Positions 1-12,113 are shown, counted from the first letter of the stretch. The stretch: 64,000 bases of DNA from Prunus persica (GCF_000346465.2 NC_034013.1:18225624-18289623), one strand, 5' to 3'. The notes: generated by a model from the letters alone, not told the origin. Program-made: numbers and translations.

Positions 1-1006
1 GCAGCGAGTAGTAATGTTGGAGGCAATTGCTGATAGGAGAGGGAACTCTCTACGTCCGAATCAATGTGGCTTGTGTAAGCATCATCTTCTTCTTCTTCTT
101 GGTCGTCATAGTCATAGTAGTCATTATCTATTACTGAGATTTGGGAAGAGGGTGGACGGTGATGCTGAGTCTTGGCGACAGTTTGAATGTAACGGTCAGA
201 TAAGGTGAGGTAGGAATTGTACAAGTCTCGAAGCAGGGAGAGGAGCTGAGGACGTCTTTTGTAGTAAGCTTCAGCTCGTTCAGCGAAGGTGTCCCCAATC
301 TCTTGTTGAGCTGTGGCTCTGCTACATCCCAACATCTTCATCTTCTCTTCCACATCTGACATTAATATTGTATTCTTGTTTGAATATCACAATTAAATTT
401 AAATGACATCCATTATTCATGTACCATATTTTCAAATTGCATTCCAATTCCAACGTGCACATCTATTATTGAGGTAAGCACTATTATAATTCATGACCAA
501 TTGAAGTTTGAAGTTTTGAAGTTGTTTGAATTTCACAATGATAGAAGAAAGCAGAAGGGCCGACGCGTATTTAATGTAGGGTCAGAGGGAGTGATGTTCC
601 TATCCTAGTAGTAGTGTGCCTATTTATTTGTAGCAGAAAACACCAAACCAAACGAAAAAAGGAAGGACATGTCACTCTCCATCTTTCCATTCCCTGAAGA
701 TTCCCTCTTGTAATTATTCAAGGCTTCAAGTTTAAATCGAATTTGAAAAGAAACAGATCATTGGCAGCAAAGCAAATGAGATTGCATATTGTAATAATAA
801 ATTGAAAAAAGGGCATGGAGGAATGCGCATTGAAAGCGACGTTAGGAAAGAAAGGTCGCTGCCTCGAATATCAACAAAATCAATTATATAGTGCGACAAG
901 GCAAAAGCCTATCGTAGCTTAGCTTTCGTCAAATCAGAGTTTCAAATTCAAATTCCACAGCACAGCACAGCGTCATATCACATCGTCAGATTCAGATGCA
1001 GGAACA

Positions 1007-1043
<37 letters not shown>

Positions 1044-1220
1044 GGTACCAGCAAGGATGGACAAAAGCCATTTGGGTTTCATGGTGGAGGGGTCGGTGGA
1101 GGTGGTGGTGCAACTTTTATTGCTGCTGCTGCTACTGCTTAAGCTCCTCCGTCTTGGAGTTGGAGTTGGAGCTGAGTGAATGGAAGCCGACATTATTATT
1201 GGTTTCTCCGGTGTCCTCAT
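1..1220 (-). CDS. KIP1/NET3-like (NAB-domain-related) protein, 5' part only
   Basis: Two exons can be joined. Exon 1 is 1220-1049 (or starts at the Met at 1193) and exon 2 is 355-1, still open at the window edge. The junction splits an Asp codon (G|AT), with donor GTACC and acceptor TCAG. The joined protein reads ...KPKWLLSILADVEEKMKM, then IGDTFAERAEAYYKRRP, then LLSLLRDLYNSYLTLSDRY. This matches the later half of the NAB/KIP1 domain (EKVK..., DSFAKRAEMYYKKRPEL, YRALAERYD) of the NETWORKED actin-binding family, so a role at actin-membrane sites is inferred. The family's N-terminal WWW motif is absent: a Ser/Thr/Pro-rich stretch precedes KPKW. After the domain comes an acidic Asp/Glu/Tyr-rich segment. 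The short intron starts with a pure (CT)n tract on the coding strand. Domain identity is fairly secure; the start codon and the remainder are not. Confidence 0.62.
1011..1041. repeat. (GA)n microsatellite at an intron start
   Basis: About 15 GA units. On the minus strand this is a (CT)n tract that begins within about 8 bases of the donor of the NET3-like intron. Confidence 0.9.
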
Positions 1221-3005
1221 ATCTCTCCGTACTTATGACCAAACACGTCACCTTACCAGCAGAGACAGAGAGAGTCGGTCAATAAACTTGAAATGAAAAG
1301 CACACAACTCAAATGAACAGAAGGAATACATTTATTATTATTATACACAGTATACTTGTTAATATTATTACTACCATTGATCAGGCAAGTATTATTAGGG
1401 ATAGAGAGAGGAGTGGAGAATAGAAATAGAAGAGTGGTTTGTCAAACGCATTAAATACGAGGCCCTACAATTGTCTTCTTCTATCCAATTCTTCTGACTT
1501 GTCTTGTGAGAATACAACAGCTATGTCGCCTGTCTAGTACTACAGAAGAAGAAGAGAAGAGAAGAGAAGACATTTCAAAAAGCGCAGATCTCGAGAAAAG
1601 CAAGAAAGCTAATGATAATAATAAAAGAGAAACATCAAATCAAAACTATTCATAGATATTAATGAACATCACCGCGTTGCAACTTGCAACAGCAGTTACT
1701 TTCTGCTCATGAAGACTCCACTCAATTCCCCATGCACATTATTATTTTTTCTTTTCTTTTCTTTTCTCTTAAGCTCCATGATTTTTGTTCCTACTTAGTT
1801 CTTAATTGTTTGTTAGTTTTGACTGAAAGAAACTAAATTAAAGGTTAAAGCTATGATGATGAGTTTGAAATTGTACGACACGAGAGTGCATGGTATAATA
1901 GCCTAATACATGATTAATAATAATATGAAGCAGCTAACTAGCCAAGCAAAATAACATGAAAATGGCTTTAATTAATAACAAGTTCCTGAGGAGGAAGAGG
2001 AAGAGGAAAAGGAAGAGATCGTATACATGAATGATAATACTACATATGCTTATATTTTGATGGTAGAAGGAGAATGATCCAAGCAGCAAGCACAACAGAC
2101 AAGACAAGACAAGACGAGAAGAGTTACCTTTGTACCAATTTAGAAAACCCAGCAGCAGCAGCCTCTTACTCAATAAACAGAAAGAGTAACGTTTGATGAT
2201 GTTATAAATAAATAATGAGACGGAGGAGGAGGAGGAGGAAGACAAGAGGAGGAGCGAATGGCTGTTGGGTGTTGTGTTTAGACGACAACACTTGTGGTGT
2301 GAGTCTATTATATGTACTCTTATAAATGTACTAGTACAATTATTTCCTTCCTTTCTTCACTTTCTCCACTCGGAGACCGACACGTGTTTTCTCTCACCCC
2401 CTCTCCTCCTCCCTCATTTCAATTCAAATTCTCTTTGGCTTTCCTGCTTTGCATTTGGGTTTCTCAAATTTTCTATATGCAAATCGAGCAGCAAAAGCTG
2501 GTATTAGATTCTGATACTAACAAGATTTGAATAAACTGGAAAATATTTGTAATTAGTTAGTCATAGACACTGCTTGCTCCACAGCATCCTCGAGTCAAGT
2601 CATTCATTCACAGCTCTACCAGACATTAATTAGTTACTCATTCTTTTAACTTAAGACTCGTAGTATTATTGTCTTTATAGAATTCTCTAAATTGAAACAT
2701 TAGTTTACAGAAATAGTTCCACCAGTCACAACTGACAAGGGCGCGCGTGAAGCAAATAGGAACACCAAATCTTCATAATAGTTTCTTTATGTGTCCACAC
2801 TCCACACCCATGAAAACATATCTAACAATAAAAATGGTGTACAAAGCAGAACCATCTCTTCAAATGCCTATCAGATGTTAGTGGTACTCCAGTCAGTCTT
2901 CCCTCCTTTTCAAAATTCAATCGCAATTGCTCTGCCATTCAACAACCAAAACAACCTAGAGATAAGCTCGCTTCTCGGACTCACTTTTCGTATCATCAAA
3001 TAAGC
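1221..3005. other. Intergenic region between the NET3-like gene and FEY
   Basis: No convincing gene. It should hold the promoter of the NET3-like gene on the left and the 3' UTR and terminator of the FEY-like gene on the right. Short open frames here are low-complexity (Ser- or Leu-rich from GAG/AAG runs) and resemble no family I know. Confidence 0.6.
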
Positions 3006-4783
3006 CTACCCCTTATGACCACCATATCTGCACGCAACTTCTTCCCCTTCTATAAGCCTCTCCACTGCATCCGAAGGAAGGCCAATCATCTCAAATGTCT
3101 TCTCCCACACTTCGTGAGAAGTTTCAACATTATGAGCTTCTTCAGAAGGATTCGTTGGACGGCAATCTTGAGAAATGAATGCACAAACCGGCCAGTCATC
3201 CGCTTTCAACAATTCACAGTACTCAGGAACCTGAGGATCAGTGGCTGCAAAGAGAGCACTCCTGGAACCTGCATTGAATAAACCATTACAAGGCTCGGTT
3301 TTCACATTTCCTCACCTCCCCTCTTTTGTACTTCTCTCTTTTGATTTGGGCTCATTATTGCCACTATTGGAAAACATCAAAGAAAAGCAGCTTTTGTTCT
3401 TTTTTATTAAAAAAAAAAAAGACTAATAAGCTCATGACATGATCTCTTGTCACATTTTGCAATGACCTATATGGTGATCAGTGGCTCAGTTTTCTAATGT
3501 GTACAGAGAGGTACTACCTTAAAGATTTCTAATGTGCTAGCAGTTAAATTAGGCTACTACAGTAAGTGAGATCAGATCTGCTAAGTAGATCACTTTTGGA
3601 GATCCTTCAAGTAGAAGAGTCGAAAAGTAGAGAGGTACTACATTAAATATTTCAAATTTTTGGCCTCTATTCAAGTTACATGTTCCATATGTTATCAATA
3701 AAAGTCTCCTATGCCTTACGTGGTTATAAAAGTTGGATAGAATCTTGACTACCTTGGAGCTAGCTAGCAGCACCTCCTGATAGGTTAATTCTTCTTAAGA
3801 TTAACAAGCTACAGGCTTATATGACTAAAATTATGGCCAAACTCTAATTGTACTGACGTAATGACATTAATTCATCAACGATTACAGTTATCAACCTCAC
3901 TTCTGGTTGGTTTCATCAACTTATATATAAGAAGGTGGAATGGTAAATCAAATGTAATAGCAAGAAGACACACCTTCTTGAGCACTAAAGATAAAATAGG
4001 GTATTAGATGATAAGCAGCTTGAACAATTTTGGGAAGATCCCTTGCCTGCAATTAATTGAAACCCAATGTGATGCACCAATGCACTACAGTTCATATATA
4101 AAGAAGAATTTAATATAAAATCTAGAAGGTAAATAAAACCTATAACATGATACACTGTCAATTAGAACTATTATATAAAAAAATAGAAGGTACATCCTTT
4201 TTCTTGATAAAAATGAAGAGGAGGGTGAAGGAATGCGTCACGATACTTACAACATTAGTCTGCACAATTCCAGGTGAAACACATGCTACAGTAATGCCAG
4301 ATTCGGCAGGGAGCCGCTTATGTAGAACACTACTAAACATAATCTGCAATTCAAATACAACTACGTTATAGTTTCCCTGTCACAGCTTCAGAAATTATAT
4401 AGATAACCACAATAGTTAATTCATGTTTCATTATGTGCAAGTGTGCAGCCTTGGGTGGTAGATATTCCGCTTTCACAAACTAGTAGAGAAAAGATATCAG
4501 AGCTGAAACAGCCAAAAAAAAGCCAATGTACAGCACCAATTAATTAAAAATATCTAACTGATGGTAGACACATCTGTTTTTCAAATATATAAATATTATA
4601 TCTATGTACGGGACATTCTCCCATAAGTATTTAAGTTAAGGATTGATTACATACTTCTAATCTCAGCCGTTGGATTGCATCTAAGAGAGTACCAACACAT
4701 TTAATGAATGCAATCCAACAACCAATATTAGAAGTATGTAACCAATCCTTTAACATAAAATAGTTGTTGGAGAATCTCCCATC

Positions 4784-4822
<39 letters not shown>

Positions 4823-6395
4823 GTATATTGACTAGCTAAACAATTTGCAGATCCAAAGGACCTGAATTCAGTTTGACAAGCCTAGATAGGAACACAAGCT
4901 TGTAAGAGCTTTTGCCAGCTAAAATATGGAAACCATCAATCAATAAAGATTTCCTAGAGCACCTGTGCCAGCTTGCTGCTTGAGTAACCCACTAAGCTTG
5001 TATATTTTCTTTTCCCAGAAACGACGTTCATGTCTTCTGTGTCAACAAAGCCAACATAATGCATCTACATAAAGGACAGAAGTTTCTCAGATTTAAATAA
5101 CATGACAATAAAATAAGAGGATCAAAATGTGAAACTAAATTTAAAAGAGCCTATGAATAGATCTAATTCTAGTTAGCATGTACACCGACTAGCTTTTCTT
5201 TCCATGTGCGCTTATATATGGGTGTGTGAATGCACATGTATCATATATACCTACAACGGAATGATGATGGTGATGGAACTTACAACGGAATTCAAATTAA
5301 TAATTCGACTTGGAGAGCCTCTGATAAGGGATGGCAATAGCAAAACTGAGAGCAGTGCTGGAGCAAGATGATTGACTTGCAAGTGTTCTTCGTACCCATC
5401 TTTTGAAAGTTTTTGTGGCTCTGAACATACCAAAGCCAAAGGTATATCAGTAAATGAGAAATCAAATTCTGAAGTGGTGTAGCTTTGAAATTAAGTAAAC
5501 TATGTCAATACAAAGACCAACCTCCAATTGAAAATATCCCAGCATTGTTGATAAGAACATGGAGAGGTCCTAAGCGTGCATTCCACGCTTCAGCAAATCT
5601 CACAACAGAATCCAAGGAGAGCAAATCAAGTTCCATTACCTAAAAAAGTCACAATCTTATTCTACGTTAATAAATGTTATAAATTTGATTTAGTGGGTTT
5701 GTTTTTCTGGGGTTTTACCACCCCGCAGTTCATCAAAAAAAAAAAATTATTGATTTGGTGGTGTTGCAACACGGAGTTGAGGCAGACCTCAATATTGGGA
5801 GGAAGGCCCATTCCAGTCCATTCATTCTGCCACTTCTGGATCAACTCATTAGCTGCCTTCGTGTTCCTCACTGCCATCACAACATGCGCCCCAGCTTCCG
5901 CCAACTGCCTGTTCAGTACATAATAACCACCACCAGACCACACATCCTTTTCAGTTTTCATGTTCAGGCACTCGGTCTAATTCAAAATTCAAAACTGAAA
6001 TTTGGACCAAATTTCTTTTGTATCATTTTCTCAGCAACCAAACAGAAGGACACCCATCCCTTTCTTTGCATAGTGAGTTAAGTTATTACTAAAACAAACA
6101 AGGAAACTACAAAAAAATATGAAATGAACTCATCAATCTTTGTAGATTTGAAGAAAGGAGACGCTGACCTGGCAATTTCGCGGCCGATACCGCTGGTGGA
6201 TCCAGTGACAATGCAAGTGAGATCGTTGACAGGAGGCAAAGGCATGGGGTTTTGCAAGTGGCTGGCCGTGATTCTCTGGAACAGCATCTCGTACACCAGA
6301 TACAACCAACCCCTTGCCCACTCTATCCATCCCAATCCCTCCTTCTTCTTCTTCTTCTTCACTTCCTCTTTCGGATGAGACGACGTCGTTGCCAT
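3006..6395 (-). CDS. FEY: Short-chain dehydrogenase/reductase, FEY (FOREVER YOUNG)-like
   Basis: Eight exons: 6395-6169, 5908-5788, 5639-5522, 5420-5284, 5064-4963, 4343-4251, 4046-3974 and 3268-3006. All introns are GT-AG and in phase, giving 377 residues; Arabidopsis FEY is about the same length. A Lys-rich N-terminus is followed by LGWIEWARGWLYLVYEMLFQ, a probable membrane-associating helix. The Rossmann fold then shows TGSTSGIG (about 64-71) for NAD(P), NNAG (about 147-150) and the catalytic Y228-SSS-K232. The conserved tail has DDWPVCAFISQDCRP and ends CRYGGHKG. FEY is linked to leaf positioning and meristem development in Arabidopsis; its substrate is not established as far as I know. 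The start is the first Met of an exon whose sequence aligns with the family from GLGWIEW onward. A MITE lies in intron 5. Confidence 0.93.
4608..4780. mobile_element. Fold-back MITE in FEY intron 5 (8-bp target duplication)
   Basis: A 173-bp element. Its halves are imperfect inverted repeats: GGGACATTCTCC at the left end against GGAGAATCTCCC at the right, plus internal arms GATTACATACTTCTAAT / ATTAGAAGTATGTAACCAA and TTGGATTGCAT / ATGCAATCCAA. It is flanked by a perfect 8-bp direct repeat, ATCTATGT, at 4600-4607 and 4781-4788. An 8-bp duplication suggests hAT; a 9-bp duplication with one mismatch (Mutator-like) is possible. It has no coding capacity. Confidence 0.75.
4791..4819. repeat. (TA)n microsatellite
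   Basis: A TA run beside the intronic MITE, inside FEY intron 5. Confidence 0.9.
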
Positions 6396-7997
6396 CCCAG
6401 CCTCCTCCCTCTTCTCTCTCTGAATCTCTGATGCGGTATTGGGTTTAATTTGGGGAACTCAGGACAAAACAGTAGCTTGGGCCTGTGACTTTACTGTCAA
6501 GTGACTAGTGAGTGAGGTTGGACAATTTGGCCGGCGACCATATATTGGTGTGTGTAATTTGGGGTGACTTAAAAATCTAAAATAATCTTCATTAATCTGG
6601 AATCTGGAGTTGCTTGTAATTTTCAACCAAAATAATAAGTATCTTGTAATTTGGTCATTGCTTGGGTGCAACTCGGAATATAATTGGAGGAGACAATGGA
6701 ATATAAATTTTTTGGTGTTAAATACTACAAATCAGTTGAGTTACAAATGTAACTTGCATTCAAGTTTGAATTTGAGACTCTAACTTCAAATAGTATACTC
6801 AAACTTAATTAGTGCCAATTTATTAAGAGTGTTAGATTTTGGATAAAGAATTTCTTGGATATTTCAAATTTGAGACCTCAACTTCGACCAAGTAGAACAT
6901 AGACATTGCAATTCAAACCTAATTAGTGAATAACTTTCTAAAATCGTGTTAGATTCAAATCCCCCGGTTTAACACATGTGATGTATTATATCAACTCAAT
7001 GTACAAAAATACATGAAATTAGTATTAATTATGAATTCGGGTTAAAACAATAATTATTATATATACATGTTGATTGTCTATCAAAATAGCATAAAATACT
7101 GTATTAGGACCAACTGTAGGATCAAAATACAATGATTAACCATTTAAACAGAAAAATATTATATCATGATTTGAACGGAGTTTAAATGTTAATTATTTAA
7201 CAACAAGTACAATTTATAGTGGGTTTATATGTTGTGAACTTTGAAGGCGATGATTGGTAAATGATGTGGGCTTGTTATGCACGCGCGCAACAATGGCACC
7301 AATGGCACCGTGAATAATATAATAGAAATAGGAGGGACACGTGGCATTTCCTATAACAGAATTCTCACCAGAAGAGAAACAACGACAGTGTGCCACCTCT
7401 CTCTCTCTCTCTATAACTAAAAGTTTGCAAGGAAGGAAGGAGCCAATAAAATGCTAGCTACGCTGTCCAATCGATTGAGCAATTCGTCGCTTCGCTTCTC
7501 CAGCATTTATTAATATTCTAGAGCTTTCTTCGACTCATTCACTACACACTCTCGCTCGTCGTCATCTTCGTTCCAGTGACAGGCGCTGTGAGAAAAGTTG
7601 GACGATTTTCTTTCATCACTTCAACGAATCAAGAACCGCAAAAGTACGTACGCATTATTTGAGAAAGGAAATTAAGTCTGCTGCCTTTCTTTGACTTCCA
7701 TTGACGTTTCAATTTCAGTTTCTTTCTTGTTAAGATTTTCTTCATCTAATTTATTATATATATGTAACTAAAGTGTAATGCGCTTATCTTCAAATCAGTG
7801 TGTAATTTGGTTGGTTATTTTCTTGATCGAGAAAGTCACAGCAAATTGTTCTTGTTTTCTTTAATTAATGTGATATTATGTATAAATATATAATATTAAT
7901 AGCACTGCATCTGCATGCATGTTTGGTTTGGTTGCTGATGATTTCGGTGACCAGGATTGTGAAAGAATACTATATAATATCGATCCAGATTGAAAAG
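6396..7997. other. Intergenic region between divergent FEY and phytocyanin genes
   Basis: The two genes are transcribed away from each other, so this holds both promoters. The right 500 bases, including the CT-rich stretch near 7400 and sequence up to the ATG at 7998, are probably phytocyanin promoter and 5' UTR, perhaps with a 5' UTR intron. No gene seen. Confidence 0.55.
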
Positions 7998-9265
7998 ATG
8001 AAGGGAGGAGTGAGAGCAGGATTGGCAGTGAAGGCGATCGTTGTGGTGATATTCACATCCATGTGGTTCCGTTGCGTCTCTGCTTTTGCTGCTGCGATCA
8101 ACACCAACCACTCTGTTGGCGGAGCTTCGGGTTGGGATCTCTCCTCCAACCTCCAAGCATGGGCTACTCACGCCACTTTCCATGTCGGCGACTGTCTTGG
8201 TACGTATCTAATTTAATTTAATTATCCTTTTGCTCTGTTTTTCTACCTTCATCCATCCATCTCTGTCTTTCTTTATTAGCTTCATCTTTAATTCACTGTA
8301 TATGTTTGGTTCGTCAGAAAATGACGAGGGAAAGAAAGATTATGATTTTCTTGATTTTAGTAATTTGGTAATTTGAAGATTATATGAGTTTTTCACTTTA
8401 TTTTCTTTGATTTTCTTGATAACCAAACAAACGCTCCCTAAATTGTACTGTGTAGTAAAATGATATATAGGAAACTGTGTGATGGTAGGCTCCTGTGAGT
8501 GAGGAATTGAGGCGGTGAAGAGAAACAAAACAGGGCATAGGGTATAGGCTATATAGGATATAGGCATTCGATAGAGAGAAGGGGAGTAGGTGGATATGGG
8601 CATAGGATCTGCTGTTGGTTGAATTTGTTAGAAGAAGGGAACCAACTTTGTGTTTAATTTGGGTGACACAGACACTGCATATTAGAATTAGAGAAAAAGG
8701 TTGAAACTTATTAATTGCTTAATCATTTTGAAATGAATCCTTGTATGCATATGATTGATGGTGGTGGATGGGTGAGTGGGCAGTGTTCAGGTACACACCG
8801 GTGCACGATGTGCTGGAAGTGAAGAATACAGACTACGATAGGTGTCACACAGTGGACCCAATGGAGACGCACGACGAAGGGGAGACAGTGATCCAGCTGA
8901 GGGAAGTAGGAAACAGGTACTTCATATGTGGGCGGCTGGGACATTGTGCTATGGGCCTCAAGCTCCATGTCCAAGTTTTCCCTGCACAGCTTATGACTAA
9001 TAATGCAACCTCGCCCGCTGCTCCTCCTCCTACTACTTCTGATCATCATCATGATCATCCAAACGACAACAACAACAACAACAGCAGCCATGGGATGATG
9101 CTGCCTTCTCCGCCGCCTGCAGATTCTAATTACTCCAATAATAATGATGCGGTAGCAGCCAAGACTTCTTCTACTAGTACTACTGCTGGTACTGCTGCTG
9201 CTGCTGCTTTTTTAGTAGTTGTCTTCGTCACTTTGCATGCAGTTGCAGAGCACTCTGCATCATAG
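7998..9265 (+). CDS. Phytocyanin (blue copper domain, predicted GPI-anchored)
   Basis: Exons 7998-8199 and 8784-9265, GT-AG, phase 1, giving 227 residues. Order of parts: a hydrophobic signal peptide to about residue 30; a plastocyanin-like domain starting at HSVGGASGWDL; a low-complexity Pro/Asn/His/Ser linker; and an Ala/Val-rich hydrophobic C-terminus typical of a GPI-attachment signal. By alignment to stellacyanin-type proteins the copper ligands are H75, C116 and H121, and the disulfide is C88-C122. The axial position (GHCAMG-L, residue 126) is Leu rather than Met or Gln. The single intron just before VFRY is the standard phytocyanin intron position. The product is probably extracellular and bound to the plasma membrane or wall, acting in redox or cell-wall roles; the precise role is unknown. 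The start is the Met directly before the signal peptide; an in-frame upstream Met at 7878 would put a long leader in front and is unlikely. Confidence 0.9.
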
Positions 9266-9326
9266 GATAAGATAGCAAGCAAATAGCTATACTCTAATCT
9301 TCAAATACCAAATATCATCCATCACC

Positions 9327-9328
9327 TA

Positions 9329-9370
<42 letters not shown>
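9327..9370. repeat. (TGCC)n microsatellite
   Basis: About 11 TGCC units in the likely 3' UTR of the phytocyanin gene. Confidence 0.9.
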
Positions 9371-9372
<2 letters not shown>

Positions 9373-10548
9373 CCCTCAGCATGCAGCAAATATTATTACA
9401 AGGTTGATGATATGTTTGGCACAGCCAACCCATTTGATATATTTGATCCCTCTTGTCTACTTCTAGTATGAACAATCACCAATTGCCTAGTTATATGAAT
9501 TCAACTCACACAATATTATTTTCTCAAATTCACCATTTTCATTTCAATTTACAATCTTTTACACACACACCACACTCATATTCACTTATGTTACATAGCC
9601 TTAATATTTCTACTTTTTCTCTTTTTTGGGTACAAATAATTTCTACTTATCTTCACTTAATTGTTATCCTTTCCATTCCTTCGGGTTTATGAGCTACAAA
9701 TATATGAGGCCCAGTCAGGTGAACTTTTAAACCTTCATTTTCTCTGCCGAGCATAACGAATGCCACTACCAAAACGCATATTGATGACAAAAAACAAAAA
9801 GAAGACAATTTATTGAAGGCGTCATATCATATAGAAGCAGCTAGTGGCTGGTGGCGCTTTCAACCGACCAGCTCTGAATTTGAGTTGGCACCCATTAGTT
9901 ACTTCACCAGCAAAATCCATGATGCTCACTCCCTTCCCTTTTTTTGTGGAGGGGAGTGAGTCGATGGACCCAATATTAATAGTTGGGTCAATTTCAATGT
10001 CCGTATTCCATACCCATCAAGAGCCCAAAAAGTCTTTATTAGGCTCAAGCACAAGCATGGGAGAAAGTTCCATTGTGTGATTCTTCTTCTTCCAATCCTG
10101 ATTCCTACTCCTACCTTACCTTGGTCAAGGAAATTAAGGGGACCTCTGTTTCTTCTATGTCCCTTTATAAATTCAAAAGGTACTCACTCTGACTGACTAA
10201 AGCAAATGCAAACTCTGCACACATGGGAGCTCTGACTGATAAAACTTACATGAAAAGAAGAAGAGAATTTCACAGCTGAGAGCTCTGACTCTGAGCTCTA
10301 CTGATAAAACTTATACGAAAATAACTGCATGAAACCAGTGATAGGAGTGTGAATGTGATGTACCTTCAAAGTTGATTCTGAGAATCTCTCATAGTCCTTG
10401 TTTGTTCTACTTCTACATCTATTTAGTTTACTACTTGCAAGCAAACTATACTATAGTCTATAGTCTATAGGTTACAGCATACAACAACACACAAAATTTG
10501 CATTTACAAGAAGATGAACAAAGTACAAACACACCAAAATTAATAAGC

Positions 10549-10571
10549 ATATATATATATATATATATATC
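10549..10571. repeat. (TA)n microsatellite
   Basis: TA run just downstream of the DUF761 stop codon, in the probable 3' UTR. Confidence 0.85.
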
Positions 10572-10587
10572 ATTAAGAGAAGCTAAG

Positions 10588-11838
10588 CTAGAGGCCACCG
10601 TTCACAATCTCCCTGAAACGGCGTTGATCAGATTCTAGCCTCTGAAGCCTCATGTCATTGTTGAACTTCTTGATGAACGCCTCTGCTCGCTGGTTCAACT
10701 CTTCCTGAGTCATGGACTTTTCCCTTCTCAACGACACCCTGTCGCTAAAAGTGTCTGATTTCTTCAGCTCCCGACGAGCCCATGTCACTGCATCATCCTC
10801 TCCATGAACATCATCATCATTATCACCATCATCACCATCTAAGTTAGAGTGATGTAATTGTAATTGATGGTCAGCACCCCCTTTGAATTTAGTCCTTGTC
10901 AGGGCCAATTGGGTTAAGCGAGGAGGGGTGTCCCAAGTGTCACTCTTTTTTAGGTGCTTACCAATTGCCTTGCCTTGCCCCTCCATGATGGCCTTCCATG
11001 TGGTGTCCAGTGTGTTAATATCCTCTCCCACCTCCACCTCCACCTCCAGCCTCGGCATCTCCACAGATTTCGTCAACAAGTCGCCGGAGGGCATTTCCGG
11101 TGAAGGGTCAAATCCCTGATCATCATCATCATCATCTTCTGCTGCTGCTTCTTGTTTGCCATCATCAGCTTGTACTATGTGTACGTCATGCCAGCTCATC
11201 ATTTCATTATTCGGGTGGCCATGAGAGGACGGAGAAAATAATAGAGCAGTTACATCCTCCTTGGAAAGACTTTGGATTGTGTCTTTGGAATGACTTTGGA
11301 TTTTGGGCTGCTGCTGTTGCTGCTGGGACAGAGACTCGGATTGGATGCTGCTGTTGTTGTTGTCTGGACTATTGATATAATTGCTACCACTGTCAATATT
11401 GTCGGCGGTTTTGGCTGCATTGTCACTAATGAAGGAGCTGAAGCCTACAGAAGAAGAAGAAGAAGAAGAGGAGGAGGAGGGCTGCTGGTGTTGCTTTTGG
11501 TTTTGGAATGTGGAGGAGGCAGCAATGGTGATGATGATGAAGTTGAGGATGATGTAGATGTAAAGTGGAGATAAGAAGCAGCTTTTGAAAGAGGTCCATA
11601 GCTGGGGAACGATGGAAACAGTGAGATTCAGAAGGTAAGGAATGATTGCCGCTTTGAAGAATACCAAAGTGGAGACTGTCCCTACACAAAGCAGTAACAG
11701 CTTTGCAGCCCAGATTGCTGTTTCCAATCTTGCTCTTTTCAACACATCCCCCGTCATGTTTCCTGATCCGATTGCTTTCTCTCCCAAATTCAAAACAAAC
11801 CGGTCTTGAGATAATTTGAGAAATTCAAATTCAATCAA
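10588..11838 (-). CDS. DUF4408/DUF761 (cotton-fibre-type) membrane protein
   Basis: An intronless open frame of 416 codons. The Met at 11757 (MTGDVLKRARLETAIWAAK) may be the true start because family resemblance begins there. Near the N-terminus are two hydrophobic segments (AKLLLLCVGTVSTLVFF and YIYIILNFIIITIA) with the DUF4408 pattern. The middle is low-complexity Ser/Gln/Asp-rich and probably disordered. The C-terminus (EELNQRAEAFIKKFNNDM, then RLQRLESDQRRF) is the DUF761 signature. A repeated W..P..L/KKSDTF element precedes it. Plant proteins of this class are often stress- or fibre-expressed, but their biochemical function is unknown; I infer an ER or plasma-membrane anchor with a cytosolic tail. 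The length is within the family range. Confidence 0.85.
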   Translation of the reverse strand: MIEFEFLKLSQDRFVLNLGEKAIGSGNMTGDVLKRARLETAIWAAKLLLLCVGTVSTLVFFKAAIIPYLLNLTVSIVPQLWTSFKSCFLSPLYIYIILNFIIITIAASSTFQNQKQHQQPSSSSSSSSSSVGFSSFISDNAAKTADNIDSGSNYINSPDNNNSSIQSESLSQQQQQQPKIQSHSKDTIQSLSKEDVTALLFSPSSHGHPNNEMMSWHDVHIVQADDGKQEAAAEDDDDDDQGFDPSPEMPSGDLLTKSVEMPRLEVEVEVGEDINTLDTTWKAIMEGQGKAIGKHLKKSDTWDTPPRLTQLALTRTKFKGGADHQLQLHHSNLDGDDGDNDDDVHGEDDAVTWARRELKKSDTFSDRVSLRREKSMTQEELNQRAEAFIKKFNNDMRLQRLESDQRRFREIVNGGL

Positions 11839-11872
11839 GTCTAATAAACTTGTGGAAGATTAATGCTATGAA

Positions 11873-11903
<31 letters not shown>

Positions 11904-12113
11904 CAAGCATGAATGTGTCAAAAACCACATGCTCTGCTCCTGCTCAACAAAAGAGACCCGAAATAGCATCTAAAACCGCCATTTTAAAACAGGGACTTGG
12001 AATTTGGATACGCTATACTATACAAAGAAGAGGTGGATGAGAGAGACAACAAAAGGGAGGGTTCCTAAATCAGCATTAAAAAAATATAATTGCTGGTTTG
12101 TATACCTCAAGGT

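Larger units (their letters stand above)
9266..10587. other. Intergenic region between convergent genes
   Basis: Holds the 3' UTRs of the phytocyanin (+) and DUF761 (-) genes, a TGCC tetranucleotide tract, and imperfect local duplications around AGAGCTCTGACT / ACTGATAAAACTTA near 10222-10316. No gene seen. Confidence 0.6.

Noticed and set aside
978..1220. 80-codon Ser/Leu-rich minus-strand frame taken as a stand-alone gene
   Set aside because: Its last third is just a (CT)n repeat; the first part is exon 1 of the NET3-like gene with a donor after SILA.
1934..2245. 103-codon minus-strand frame (Ser/Leu-rich)
   Set aside because: Composition comes from GAG/AAG repeats on the other strand; no domain, no splice partners.
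11272..11574. Frames opposite the DUF761 gene (Leu/Val, Arg and Gly-rich)
   Set aside because: Shadows of codon repeats (CAG, GAT, TCT) in the real gene on the minus strand.
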